Assembly: GCF_000517625.1 (NCBI RefSeq) | Contig: NZ_CP007058.1 | Coordinates: 62,001 to 126,000 of the forward strand | Source: Halostagnicola larsenii XH-48 | Lineage (GTDB): Archaea > Halobacteriota > Halobacteria > Halobacteriales > Natrialbaceae | Length of the DNA: 64,000 bases | Direction: 5' to 3' | Shown here: piece by piece, positions 8,694-17,622 of the stretch | Numbering within the stretch: the stretch's first letter is position 1 | Layout: every line of letters begins with the position of its first letter | The notes under the pieces: generated by a model | Told to the model about the DNA's origin: nothing | The model's input: the letters and a program-made list of their open reading frames with translations, nothing else | The model's database searches: none | Position numbers and translations under genes: made by a program

Positions 8694-9380
8694 TCACTTG
8701 CTCGTCGTTGCTCGGCGGTAGCCGGTGTGGATGACACGACTGCCCACGAGCAAGAGATACGCTCCGAACAGTGCCGAGAGCAAGCCGGCGATGTCGCCCG
8801 AGCCGAGCGTGGTCGTTATCGGGATGAGTCCGATTCCGAAGAGGGTAAACCCGGTTATCAACCCGGTGGCGTAAGACAGTTCGCCGAGGGCGGGAAACAC
8901 CTGCTCTCGGTCGATCGCGGCGCGAACGCCATCGGTCGTGGCCGCTGCGAGTGCTGCTGGGAGCGCGTAGGCGCTCGTCAGAAAGAAGAACAACGCCGCA
9001 GTTGAACTGATCAGAAACACCGCTGGCACGCCGTTGCTCGCGTCCCCTCCGGTTTCAACGAACGATAGCACAGTCGTCACCATCACGACGGTAGGTACCA
9101 CGAGATATCCGATGGCGATTCCAAGCGATTTGATACCCGCACCGAGCGCCGATCTCACATCGATGGGTGGTGGTGATTGGCTGTCGTCGATGAGCACCTG
9201 CGACAAGTACCCCACTAACAGGACGATACCGGCCATCGTTACGGTTCCGGGCACTACGGCAACTATCGACGGAACGAACTCCGCGGTATATCGATAGCCG
9301 ACCGCGACGGCAACGACGATTCCTGCGACAGTGAGCGAATCCGCTCCCCTGGTCGGGTATCTGAGTGCGTCTATGAGCAT
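8694..9380 (-). CDS. DUF4013 family integral membrane protein
   Basis: 228 residues from the methionine of MLIDALRYPTRG, the usual start of haloarchaeal DUF4013 proteins; the frame continues 14 codons further up without family resemblance. About six hydrophobic helices are visible (VAGIVVAVAVGY, VTMAGIVLLVGYL, YLVVPTVVMVTT, VFLISSTAALFFFL, LITGFTLFGIGL, LLSALFGAYLLL). The family has no known function. The gene is convergent with the transporter ATPase gene, with 78 bp between. Confidence 0.8.
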   Translation of the reverse strand: MLIDALRYPTRGADSLTVAGIVVAVAVGYRYTAEFVPSIVAVVPGTVTMAGIVLLVGYLSQVLIDDSQSPPPIDVRSALGAGIKSLGIAIGYLVVPTVVMVTTVLSFVETGGDASNGVPAVFLISSTAALFFFLTSAYALPAALAAATTDGVRAAIDREQVFPALGELSYATGLITGFTLFGIGLIPITTTLGSGDIAGLLSALFGAYLLLVGSRVIHTGYRRATTSK

Positions 9381-9877
9381 GAACGGTTCCTCCCAGTGTG
9401 TAATCGACGATGTCGATCGCACTCCATGTCCTTCCCTTCGCAGGGATCCGCAGATACTGCCGTGTTCATAGTAGGTGGTCTATTCTATCGGAGTAAGTGT
9501 GCTGTGGTTATCGTTACTTCGTCTACCGTCTCGAGAGAACGGATCATCGGACTCGAGTCGCCGATCCGAGATGCCAGGAGCTCTGGCCGCCAACATACGA
9601 TTGCATCCCGTACAGGACGGATCTGGCATTTTATATCGCGCCATAAAGTTTATAAATACGCATATTGCCCGTATAGGCTCTCGAGCGTCGGTATACAGCC
9701 GTCTCGAGTGATCACACTTCCACTGCACTAAAGGGCGATTTAGTGCAGTAGATTTGCCGCCCCCGCTACAGTCCCCCGACTGTGTGAATCGATTTTTGAA
9801 AATCCAACCGATAGCCGGTAGAAGACTTCAACTCGCTCGAGAAAACTCCGGTCGTATCCGCCGGTCTCCATGCCGGT
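9381..9877. other. 497-bp intergenic region, no gene seen
   Basis: Lies between the DUF4013 start and the PadR gene end. It holds a good TATA-like sequence (GTTTATAAAT, about 9647-9656) without a gene at a suitable distance on either strand, and the strong inverted repeat at 9722-9749. Open frames here (9480-9728 minus, 9396-9731 plus) lack the acidic haloarchaeal composition. Confidence 0.55.
9722..9749. repeat. Perfect 11-bp inverted repeat with 6-bp loop
   Basis: ACTGCACTAAA-GGGCGA-TTTAGTGCAGT. It lies 129 bp beyond the 3' end of the minus-strand PadR gene. It could be a transcript-end hairpin, a protein-binding site, or a trace of a small mobile element. Confidence 0.65.
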
Positions 9878-10153
9878 TCAGGTATCGATGTACTGATTCT
9901 CCCACTCCCGACGTGCTTCGATCTCCCGGCGCCCGCGCCGAGTGGTCGAGTAGAAATTCGTTCGCTGGTCGAGTTCTCCTTTCTCGACCAGTCCCTTCTC
10001 GACGAGGGTGTCCAGATTCGGATACAATCGTCCGTGGTGAATCTCTTTTTCGTAGTATTCCTCGAGTTCGTCTTTGATCGCGAGACCGTGTGGCTCGTCC
10101 AGTCCTTCGATTACTAGCAGCAGGTCGCGTTGGAATCCAGTCAGATCGTACAT
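9878..10153 (-). CDS. PadR-family transcriptional regulator
   Basis: 91 residues, the compact winged-helix form common in haloarchaea. The PadR core is clear: GFQRDLLLVI, then HGLAIKDELEEYYEKEIHHGRLYPNLDTLVEKGLV, wing FYSTTRRGRREIE. The HGRLYPNLDTL segment is the recognition-helix signature. The long C-terminal dimerisation helix of classic PadR is absent, so dimerisation probably uses the short terminal helix. A palindrome lies four bases upstream of the start codon and may mediate autorepression. The target gene is not evident from neighbours. Confidence 0.9.
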   Translation of the reverse strand: MYDLTGFQRDLLLVIEGLDEPHGLAIKDELEEYYEKEIHHGRLYPNLDTLVEKGLVEKGELDQRTNFYSTTRRGRREIEARREWENQYIDT

Positions 10154-10504
10154 TCATTGAAATGATTCAACCCAATAATCATAAATTCGTTGTTTTACGA
10201 TTACGGCAGATCACCGTGACTTCATTCACGTTTCGGCTGAAAGAGACCGTGTGATCCAGATTTTAGGTCGGTTGTACAGATGAGAGAATACGATGAAATT
10301 GACACGATTTGATCTCGCTGCACCCTCTGCCCGGTCGAAAACGCCCGCGTATCGGATTAACAGGTCTATAAGTGGTCCACCTGCGTTCGCGACCGGCGTT
10401 TTGACGGTTGCAGTTGTTTTGTCTGGCCAATGCAGCGATCGCGTTCAACCCGAACTAACCCGCTTTTCGGCACCGTTAAGTACCGATTGGCACATTACTT
10501 ACAT
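10154..10504. other. 351-bp divergent intergenic region
   Basis: Separates PadR (minus) from the HTH regulator (plus). Besides the palindrome at 10157-10170, a TATA-like TTAAGTA at about 10475 lies roughly 27 bp upstream of the HTH gene start, suiting a leaderless or near-leaderless transcript. No further gene is seen. Confidence 0.5.
10157..10170. promoter_or_regulatory. Candidate PadR autoregulatory site
   Basis: TTGAA-ATGA-TTCAA, perfect 5-bp arms, immediately upstream of the PadR start codon (10153, minus strand). Position alone suggests autoregulation; short arms make this tentative. Confidence 0.35.
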
Positions 10505-11212
10505 ATGATGGTCGAAGCACGGGACAAATTAGCCGAAAAAATCGCGGGGGAGATCGCGTTGAGCGAGGATCCCGGTGCCACGCTCCGGAAGTGGCGAACG
10601 GACTTCGAAATCGCACAGAACGACCTCGCTGCCGAACTCGACGTTTCTGTTTCGGTGATCTCCGATTACGAAACCGGTCGCCGGGAAAACCCCGGAAGCG
10701 GAACGATTCGACGCACCGTCAACGCGTTGCTCGATATCGACGAGTACCGCGGCGGTGCTCACATCCGACAGCACACTCGAGCGCTCTCAGCGGGCGTCGA
10801 TAGCGGCATCATTTTGGACCTTCACGAGTACCGCGCGAACGTATCACTCGAGCAGTGTTACGAAAACATCGAGGCGACGGAGCTCGCAACCGGGGACCGT
10901 ACCACTGTCGCCGGCCACACCGTCGTCGACAGCGTCGAAGCGATCCGGCATCTCTCGAGTAGCGAATTTTACAACCTCTACGGACAGAGTACCAACCGAG
11001 CACTGGTCTTTACGAACAACACGTCGGGGAAGGGGGCACTCATCGCGCTTCGAGTGATAAACCCGACGCCGAACGCCGTCGTTCTTCACGGCATTACTGA
11101 GGATGAACTGTGGGAGTTCGCACCAGAACTCGCTCGAGTTGAAAACATTTCCCTCGCGGTGACGACGATCGACATCGACTTGCTCCTCGAACGACTCCGC
11201 GAAGCACCGTAG
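10505..11212 (+). CDS. Xre/Cro-type HTH transcriptional regulator with C-terminal domain (COG1709-like)
   Basis: 235 residues. The helix-turn-helix is at about 28-80: LRKWRTDFEIAQNDLAAELD, then VSVSVISDYETGRRENPG, a classic Cro/CI recognition segment. The C-terminal part (about 110-235) has the mixed alpha/beta pattern of archaeal COG1709 regulators (ATELATGDRTTVAGHTVVDSV, ALVFTNNTSGKGALIALRV). Two ATG codons in tandem (10505, 10508) begin the frame; homology starts near them, and the frame extends upstream only with atypical sequence. Neighbours give no clue to the regulon. Confidence 0.85.
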   Translation: MMVEARDKLAEKIAGEIALSEDPGATLRKWRTDFEIAQNDLAAELDVSVSVISDYETGRRENPGSGTIRRTVNALLDIDEYRGGAHIRQHTRALSAGVDSGIILDLHEYRANVSLEQCYENIEATELATGDRTTVAGHTVVDSVEAIRHLSSSEFYNLYGQSTNRALVFTNNTSGKGALIALRVINPTPNAVVLHGITEDELWEFAPELARVENISLAVTTIDIDLLLERLREAP

Positions 11213-11429
11213 CGAGTCCAGGTTCTTTTTGGCCAGCGCCGTCGCCCGTGAAACGCACTTCCGTCTGATCACGCACGAACTGTCCGTTCGTACAGCCGCT
11301 AATGTAATCCGCTTACAATTCCGTATGACCCCACCGATCACACGACGCGTTACACACGTATCTGTGTAACGCAACCCTGATCGACGGATCGTCAGTGCGC
11401 CACTCTCCCAGCGAAAACAGTCGGAGCGT

Positions 11430-13379
11430 CTATATCTCGGTCACGTAATGATGCGACTCTGGAAGCGGTTCGGCGTCCTCCGGTAGCAACGCGACGACGA
11501 GGCAGTCGACGTACTCCTCGAAGTATTCGACGACCGATGCGATGCGATCCGAATCGATCGCCTCGAGCGAGTCGAGCAACATGAACGGGACGACCTCGTA
11601 GACGTTGTGGACCAGGTATCCGGCGAGTGCGAAGACCAGCCCCGTCACCTCTCGTTCGCTTTCAGAGAGATGTGAAATCGTATCCTCGTAGGTGGCTCCG
11701 TCGTCTGTCGTTCGGACGACGTGGAGATCGAAGGCTGTTTTCGACACGGTACGTCTGCCCTCTCGGACACTCGTCTCTCGGCGTTCGATCCAGATCCGAT
11801 CGATGTTACCGTACTCGAGAACCGCGAGGATCGACTCCATGTGGTCGTTGAACGCGTCGATCGCGTCCGCCTCGATTCGGTCGACGCGTGTTCGCAGATC
11901 TGTCAGTTCATCTTCAATTTCAGCGCGTCGATCGCCGAGTTCGTCCCGATCCTCAATCGTCGATTCGAGCTCTTCGATCCGTTCGTCGACGTTCGCTCGA
12001 TCCGATTCGAGCTCCTCGAGTTCGAGTTCGACTCGGTTTAGCTCCCGATGGGTTTCGAGAACGTCGCTGTAATCCGTGTCTTCGAACGATTCTGCATCCG
12101 CCTCGAGTTTCTCGACGCGCTCGGCAAGCCGCTCGCGCTCCGATTCGAGAGAGTCGATCTGTTCTTCTCGCATCTCGATCTCGTCTTCGATCGACGAGCG
12201 CTTGCGTTTGAGTCGGCTCCGTCGCTGTGCGGTTTCTTTTATTGCCGACTTTTGTCGAGATAGCTCGTCGATCTTGTTCTGGACGTCGTTTCGTTCGGTG
12301 AGGGTTTCTTGATGGAGTGATTGCAGCCGCTCGAGGGTCGATTCGATGCGGTCACGCTCGACGTTCGAGCCGCACGTCCAGCAGACGATTTCGTCCGATG
12401 CCTCGACCAGTTGGTCGGTTAGCTCTGCCGAGTCGTCGTGGGCCGAGAGCTCTCCCTCGAGGTCGATTCCGTCTCCCGAGAGCCGGGTTTCGTTGAACTG
12501 GATGACGTTCTGCAGCTCGGTCAGTTTGGAATCGAGCGACCGTTTTCGCTCGCGCAGTTCCGAAATACGACCGTCTAATCGATCCGGCGACTCCGCGTTC
12601 TCCGCGGTGTGTTCGTCGATTTCCTCCTCGAGTTCGTCTCGCTCACGTTTGAGTTCTTGAAGGCTTTCACGTTCGGTTTCTAAGTCGTACTCGACGGATT
12701 CGAACTCCTTACGTGCGCTTCGAAGCTCCGAAAAGGCGGTTTCTAACTCCGCTTTTCTCGTTCGGCTTTCGTCGACGTTGATCTCGTGTTCTTCGAGTTC
12801 GGTCTCGAGTTCGTCGATCTGATCGGAGACGCGGTCGATCTCTTCGTCTATCGAGACCCGTTCGGCCTCGAGGTCGGGCAGTTCGTCCTCGAGGCGTTCG
12901 AGTTCGCTAATCCGCTCGTCGAGTTCTCGTTTTTCGGTCTCGAGGGCACTAATTTCGGCCTCGATCTCGTCGGTATCGATCGGTCGCATGATGATCTCGC
13001 GTAGGTCGTCACCGCGACCCACTGCTCGTCTCGCCTCGTTGGATTCTAATAGAAACGCAAAGAGATCGGCGAGTTCGGGGTCCTCGAGGTACGGGTCGCC
13101 GTCGAAGGAGACCGTTCCGTTCTGACGGTAGAGTGATCGGGTGAACTGGTCGTCCGCGAAGGTCAACTCGACCGCCCCCGAATTTGCATCGCCTTTCAAC
13201 GACGACTGTTCACTCCCGAGAGCCGCCATAATCGCCTGGAGGAACGACGTTCGGTTAGTCGCGTTCCGTCCCGTGAGGACGTTGACGCCGGGATGTAGCG
13301 TGACGGCTGTTTCGTCGATCCCCCCGATATTTTCGGCAGTAAGATCGATAGCCGATTCGAGTGACTTCGCTGTTGACAT
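11430..13379 (-). CDS. Archaea-specific SMC-related coiled-coil ATPase (Rad50-like zinc hook)
   Basis: 649 residues. The N-terminal ATPase half begins near 13 (IDLTAENIGGIDETAVTLHPG); its P-loop is GRNATNRTS (37-45), with Asn and Arg where GK is usual. Two long coiled coils (about 135-320 and 340-520) flank a zinc-hook CWTCGS at about 331-336. The C-terminal half has a signature-like LSESEREVTG and Walker B MLLDSLEAID. This is the plan of haloarchaeal SMC-related proteins encoded beside RdfA. It probably tethers or organises DNA or envelope complexes; function is not established. The start is the ATG of MSTAKSLES. The rdfA stop lies 78 bp upstream of this start, so the two are probably cotranscribed. 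Confidence 0.85.
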   Translation of the reverse strand: MSTAKSLESAIDLTAENIGGIDETAVTLHPGVNVLTGRNATNRTSFLQAIMAALGSEQSSLKGDANSGAVELTFADDQFTRSLYRQNGTVSFDGDPYLEDPELADLFAFLLESNEARRAVGRGDDLREIIMRPIDTDEIEAEISALETEKRELDERISELERLEDELPDLEAERVSIDEEIDRVSDQIDELETELEEHEINVDESRTRKAELETAFSELRSARKEFESVEYDLETERESLQELKRERDELEEEIDEHTAENAESPDRLDGRISELRERKRSLDSKLTELQNVIQFNETRLSGDGIDLEGELSAHDDSAELTDQLVEASDEIVCWTCGSNVERDRIESTLERLQSLHQETLTERNDVQNKIDELSRQKSAIKETAQRRSRLKRKRSSIEDEIEMREEQIDSLESERERLAERVEKLEADAESFEDTDYSDVLETHRELNRVELELEELESDRANVDERIEELESTIEDRDELGDRRAEIEDELTDLRTRVDRIEADAIDAFNDHMESILAVLEYGNIDRIWIERRETSVREGRRTVSKTAFDLHVVRTTDDGATYEDTISHLSESEREVTGLVFALAGYLVHNVYEVVPFMLLDSLEAIDSDRIASVVEYFEEYVDCLVVALLPEDAEPLPESHHYVTEI

Positions 13380-13457
13380 TGAACGCTGATTTGTGTTCCC
13401 TGTATAAATAACCACCACCAGCGGAGGGTGTTGTCAGAACGAATTGTCCGGAATCGC

Positions 13458-14075
13458 TTACGCAGAACACTCACAGCCGCCGGAATCGATGAGTTCGTCG
13501 ACGGTGTATGTCGTCCCACAGTGTTCACAGACGACGGTCACCGATACGAGCACGTCGTATTTTCGCTCGGTAAGCAATCCAGCGCGAACCAGTTCTTCGA
13601 TCGTCGAATCGGTGACGACTTGCGTTCGGCTTGCCAACCGTTGAATCGTTTCTTTCTTGCGCTCACGCCGAGATTCGTCGTCGTCGTTTTTCGGGAGTTC
13701 GGCTTCCCGAACTGTCGTTAGATACGTATGAATCGCCTGATGGGTGACGAAATCCGATCGGACGGCGTCGATATCGACCCCGGTCCGCTCGAGCGATCGG
13801 CGCTTTCGGATCCGTTCTGAGGATGTCGCGTCGTCGTCTGTCAAAATTTCGTAGGTGTTTTCGACGTCCCGGGGGGTGGGGGTCCCGCCGGCGTCACGTA
13901 GGGCTTCCTGAAGAACAGCGATATTAAAATCCGTCGCGAGATCACGGAGACTCGTTCGATTCCCACCGTCGCCGAGCCACTCGGCCTCGAGTCGGGCACC
14001 CCACTCGTCGAGATCGTAGGTGTCGATCACTCGTTCGACTTTCGTTCGTCGACGACTATCCGACTCTCCTGTCAT
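13458..14075 (-). CDS. rdfA: RdfA family protein (rod-determining factor)
   Basis: 205 residues from the ATG of MTGESDSRRRTKVERVI. It matches the haloarchaeal RdfA pattern from memory: KVERVIDTYDLDEWGARLEAEW, LRDLATDFNIAVLQEALRDAG, VENTYEILTDDD, RRSLERTGVDIDAVRSDFVTHQ. In Haloferax volcanii RdfA is needed for rod-shaped cells. The C-terminus has two CxxC-like pairs (CEHCGTTYTVDEL and CEC), a probable zinc ribbon. The middle resembles a winged helix, so it may bind DNA. It lies directly upstream of the SMC-related gene, the usual pairing. The frame is open for 52 more codons upstream without family similarity. Confidence 0.82.
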   Translation of the reverse strand: MTGESDSRRRTKVERVIDTYDLDEWGARLEAEWLGDGGNRTSLRDLATDFNIAVLQEALRDAGGTPTPRDVENTYEILTDDDATSSERIRKRRSLERTGVDIDAVRSDFVTHQAIHTYLTTVREAELPKNDDDESRRERKKETIQRLASRTQVVTDSTIEELVRAGLLTERKYDVLVSVTVVCEHCGTTYTVDELIDSGGCECSA

Positions 14076-14584
14076 ACCGTCTTCATCGTATCGGCGTGAT
14101 ACAAATGTTCCGGATGTAATCGTCCGGCTTGCAGTCGCTGCGCATCGTGTACTCGGCCGCGGGTGTGTCGTGTACTCTGCCGCGGATACGTTTACGACTG
14201 AAGGGGTGATCGGGCTTTCACCAACGGTCATATTCCAATATGTGGTTATGAATCATAATATGTCGACATTCGGAATGTCTATTGCCAGAATTTGATTACA
14301 ATTATATGGGCGTAATGGTTTTCCGAGCCCGATTCCGGTCTGCCCCAGGTGCACACTCGAGTTATCCGACTTCGATGCAGGTTTCAAGTGATCCGTGGCC
14401 GCTCGACTGTGTGTAAAATCGTCGGACCAACGAGCGTCTCGAATTCGTCCCACCGACCGGACGGACATTTCCTCGAGTTGCGTACTTCGTGGCACTACCG
14501 AGCGACGAGAACGGTCACTGCTTCGAGTGAGTGCGTGCATTCGAGACCCCGATAGTTTACTATCTTCACGGTCGTTGATGGGAT
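14076..14584. other. 509-bp divergent intergenic region with palindromes
   Basis: Lies between rdfA (minus) and the acyl-CoA dehydrogenase gene (plus). AT-rich around 14225-14310, where three perfect palindromes cluster (14229-14279). The open frame 14395-15336 on plus covers part of it but is a shadow of the dehydrogenase gene. Confidence 0.6.
14229..14279. promoter_or_regulatory. Cluster of three perfect palindromes upstream of rdfA
   Basis: CATATT-CC-AATATG at 14229-14242, TTATG-AAT-CATAA at 14246-14258 and GACATTC-G-GAATGTC at 14265-14279. They sit 154-204 bp upstream of the rdfA start and over 300 bp from the dehydrogenase start. They could be operators for either gene or a structural DNA site. 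Confidence 0.5.
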
Positions 14585-15730
14585 ATGGAACTCACGAACG
14601 AACAACTGCTCATCAGAGACACCGTCCGCGATTTCGTCGAATCGGAGGTCATCGAGGGGGTCTCGGAGGCGGACCGCGACCAGCGGTTTCCCGAATCCGT
14701 CTGGGACGGTCTGGCGGAACTCGATCTGACCGGGCTGACCGTGCCGGCGGAGTACGGCGGGATCGACGTCGATCAACTCACCTACAGCATCGTCAACGAA
14801 GAACTCGCCGCAGGTCATCTCGCGGTCGCGACGGCTCTGTCCGTTCACTGCCTCGCGACCTCATGCATCCGCACGTTCGGGTCGGAGTCGCACAAAGAGC
14901 GGTGGCTCCCGGAAATGGCCGACGGCCGCCCAGTCGGTGCATTCGCGTTGTCCGAACCCCACGCCGGTTCGAACCCCGCAGCGATGACGACGGAGGCCAG
15001 ACTCGAGCGACAGGTCGGCACCGACGGGGGCGACGAGTACGTTATCAACGGCACGAAACAGTGGATCACGAACGGCGAGCGCTGTGGCGTCATCGTGCTG
15101 TTCGCGAAGACCGATCGAGACGATCCGGAGACGATCACCCAGTTTCTCGTGCCGAAAGGGACGGACGGACTCACGGTCGGCAAGAAAGAGGACAAACTCG
15201 GCCTTCGTGCGAGCGATACGACGACGCTGCTCTTCGAAGACGTCCGTATCCCTGCAGAAAACCGTCTCACGGACGTCGGCGACGGATTACAAGCCGCCTT
15301 CTCGATTCTCACCGGTGGCCGTATCGCGATCGCTAGTCAAGCCGTCGGCGTCGCACGGGCCGCCCTCGAGGACGCTATCGCGTACGCGAACGAGCGCGAA
15401 CAGTTCGGCGAGCCGATCATCGAACACCAGGCGATCGGCCAAAAACTCGCAGACATGCAGACGAACGTCCAGGTTGCCCGATTGCTCGCTCGAGACGCCG
15501 CGCGAAAGAACGAGGACGGCGTCGACTCGATGGCCGCGAGTATGGCGAAGTATTTCGCGAGCGAGACGGCGGTCGACGTCGCCGGCGAGGCGATTCAGGT
15601 CCACGGGGGGTACGGCTACACGACGGACTTCGATGTCGAGCGCTACTACCGGGACGCGAAGATAACCACGATCTACGAGGGGACCTCCGAGATTCAAAAG
15701 AAGATCATCGCTCGCCACTTGAAAAACTGA
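14585..15730 (+). CDS. Acyl-CoA dehydrogenase
   Basis: 381 residues, usual length. FAD-dependent oxidation of an acyl-CoA to the enoyl-CoA in fatty or branched-chain acid breakdown. Visible landmarks are AFALSEPHAGSNPAAM, the FAD-proximal QWITNGERCGV, EREQFGEPIIEHQAI, and IQVHGGYGYTTDFDVERYYRDAKI followed by TIYEGTSEIQ, whose Glu is the catalytic base of short-chain enzymes. The methylmalonyl-CoA mutase gene lies 108 bp downstream, so the pair may serve propionyl-CoA-producing catabolism such as branched-chain acids. The exact acyl substrate cannot be read from sequence. Confidence 0.95.
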   Translation: MELTNEQLLIRDTVRDFVESEVIEGVSEADRDQRFPESVWDGLAELDLTGLTVPAEYGGIDVDQLTYSIVNEELAAGHLAVATALSVHCLATSCIRTFGSESHKERWLPEMADGRPVGAFALSEPHAGSNPAAMTTEARLERQVGTDGGDEYVINGTKQWITNGERCGVIVLFAKTDRDDPETITQFLVPKGTDGLTVGKKEDKLGLRASDTTTLLFEDVRIPAENRLTDVGDGLQAAFSILTGGRIAIASQAVGVARAALEDAIAYANEREQFGEPIIEHQAIGQKLADMQTNVQVARLLARDAARKNEDGVDSMAASMAKYFASETAVDVAGEAIQVHGGYGYTTDFDVERYYRDAKITTIYEGTSEIQKKIIARHLKN

Positions 15731-15838
15731 ACGCATCGGGCGAGCACAGCGTACAGTTCTCGCCCGGGCGGCCGCCATCTCTTAAATGTAACTAACCGAG
15801 AACAAGAGTTTAGCGTGTCGGTATCATCACGTACGACC

Positions 15839-17536
15839 ATGTACGATAGGGACGACCTCGAGGCGATTCGCCAACAGCGCGAACGATGGGAGAACGCCAC
15901 CCTCGAGCGATCACTCGAAGGTGGCGAACGAAAGGACCGGTTCGCCACGGTGTCGAATCACGAGGTCGATCGCCTGTACACGCCCGAGGACGTCGCGGAC
16001 ACGGACTACGAGTCGGATCTCGGATTTCCGGGCGAACCGCCGTATACGCGCGGCCCCTACCCGACGATGTACCGCGGTCGAACGTGGACGATGCGCCAGT
16101 TCGCCGGCTTCGGGACCGCAGAAGAGACGAACGAGCGGTTCCGGTACCTGATAGATCAGGGACAGACCGGCCTGTCGGTCGCGTTCGACATGCCGACGCT
16201 GATGGGAATCGATTCGGACGATCCGATGAGCGAGGGCGAGGTCGGCAAAGAGGGTGTCGCCGTCGACACCTTGGCTGATTTCGAAATCCTCTTCGACGGG
16301 ATCGATATCAGCGAGATTTCGACATCGTTTACGATCAACCCCTCCGCTGCGGTCATCTACGCGATGTACGTGGCGCTTGCCGATCGTCAGGGCGTTCCGC
16401 GCTCGGAACTCCGCGGAACGCTCCAGAACGACATGTTCAAAGAATTCATCGCACAGAAGGAGTGGGTGATTCCGCCCGAACCCTCGCTTTCGGTCGTCAC
16501 CGATACGATCGAGTTCGCCGTCGACGAAACGCCCGCCTTCCATCCCGTCTCGATTTCGGGCTATCACATTCGGGAGGCGGGGTCGACGGCAGCCCAGGAG
16601 GCCGCGTTCACGTTGGCTGACGGCTTCGCCTACGTCGAGGACTGTCTCGAGCGGGGCCTGGATATCGACGAGTTCGCTCCGCTGCTTTCGTTTTTCTTCA
16701 ATTCGCACAACTCGATCTTCGAGGAGGTCGCCAAGTTCCGCGCGTCGCGTCGGTTGTACGCGCGCGTGATGGAAGACTGGTACGACGCCGAGAAGGCCGA
16801 ATCGAAACGTCTGAAGTTTCACACCCAGACCGCCGGTCAATCGCTGACGGCCCAACAGCCGCTCAACAACATCGTCCGGGTGACAATTCAGGCGCTCGCC
16901 GGCGTTCTCGGGGGGACCCAGTCGCTGCACACGAACAGTTTCGACGAGGCGCTCGCGTTGCCCAGCGAGGAGGCGGTTCGCGTCGCACTCCGAACCCAAC
17001 AGATTATCGCCGAGGAATCCGGTGCCGCGGACATCGTCGATCCCATGGGCGGTAGCTTCGCGATCGAAACGCTGACCAACGAGATGGACGCCGCGATCAT
17101 GGCCTACCTCGAGGAGATCAAAGACATCGGCGACGGGTCGGTACGGGACGGAATCCTGCAGGGGATCGAGGAGGGGTACTTCCACCGGGAGATTCAAGAA
17201 TCGAGTTACGAGTACCAACAGCGGGTCGAACGCGGCGAGGAGGTCGTCGTCGGCGTCAACGAGTACACGATCGAGGAGGATACTTCGCCGGAGATCCTTC
17301 AGATCGACGAGACGTCCCGCGATCGACAGCTCGAGCGACTCGAGCGCGTCAAAGCCGAGCGCGATGACGACGAGGTCGAGGCGGCGCTCGAAGAACTCTC
17401 GCGTCGCCTCGAAGCGGACGAGAACGTCATGCCACCGATAGTCGATGCGGTGAAGGCGTACGCGACGATGGGTGAGATCATGCAGGTCTTCGAACAGCAG
17501 TACGGCTCCTACCAGGAGGCGGTGAGTCTCGCCTGA
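15839..17536 (+). CDS. mcmA1: Methylmalonyl-CoA mutase, large catalytic subunit (without B12-binding domain)
   Basis: 565 residues, a catalytic TIM-barrel subunit. Typical motifs are PYTRGPYPTMYRGRTWTMRQFAGFG, TGLSVAFDMPTLMG, GTLQNDMFKEFIAQ, FHPVSISGYHIREAGSTA, HTQTAGQSLTAQQP and GGTQSLHTNSFDEALALP. The C-terminal cobalamin-binding domain of full-length mutases (DxHxxG) is missing. In haloarchaea this is normal, because it is a separate small subunit, not seen in this window. It interconverts methylmalonyl-CoA and succinyl-CoA. The ATG at 15839 matches the family start (MYDRDDLEAI); a GTG eight codons upstream is possible. A TATA-like CTTAAAT lies at about 15780. Confidence 0.95.
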   Translation: MYDRDDLEAIRQQRERWENATLERSLEGGERKDRFATVSNHEVDRLYTPEDVADTDYESDLGFPGEPPYTRGPYPTMYRGRTWTMRQFAGFGTAEETNERFRYLIDQGQTGLSVAFDMPTLMGIDSDDPMSEGEVGKEGVAVDTLADFEILFDGIDISEISTSFTINPSAAVIYAMYVALADRQGVPRSELRGTLQNDMFKEFIAQKEWVIPPEPSLSVVTDTIEFAVDETPAFHPVSISGYHIREAGSTAAQEAAFTLADGFAYVEDCLERGLDIDEFAPLLSFFFNSHNSIFEEVAKFRASRRLYARVMEDWYDAEKAESKRLKFHTQTAGQSLTAQQPLNNIVRVTIQALAGVLGGTQSLHTNSFDEALALPSEEAVRVALRTQQIIAEESGAADIVDPMGGSFAIETLTNEMDAAIMAYLEEIKDIGDGSVRDGILQGIEEGYFHREIQESSYEYQQRVERGEEVVVGVNEYTIEEDTSPEILQIDETSRDRQLERLERVKAERDDDEVEAALEELSRRLEADENVMPPIVDAVKAYATMGEIMQVFEQQYGSYQEAVSLA

Positions 17537-17622
17537 GTTCGCTCGCGGGGGGCTGATTCCCGGCGGTGGTTCCAGTCGCCGGTTCCACCAGAATTATCAT
17601 TGACGTTCACAACGATTACGGT

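Noticed and set aside
9647-9656. Strong TATA-like box
   Set aside because: No gene start lies within a credible distance on either strand; recorded only in the intergenic description.
11692-12660. Ser-rich plus-strand frames
   Set aside because: They mirror Glu/Asp-coding heptads of the SMC-related coiled coils on the other strand.
14395-15336. 313-codon plus-strand frame
   Set aside because: It overlaps the well-supported acyl-CoA dehydrogenase gene in another frame and is Arg/Ser-rich, unlike haloarchaeal proteins.
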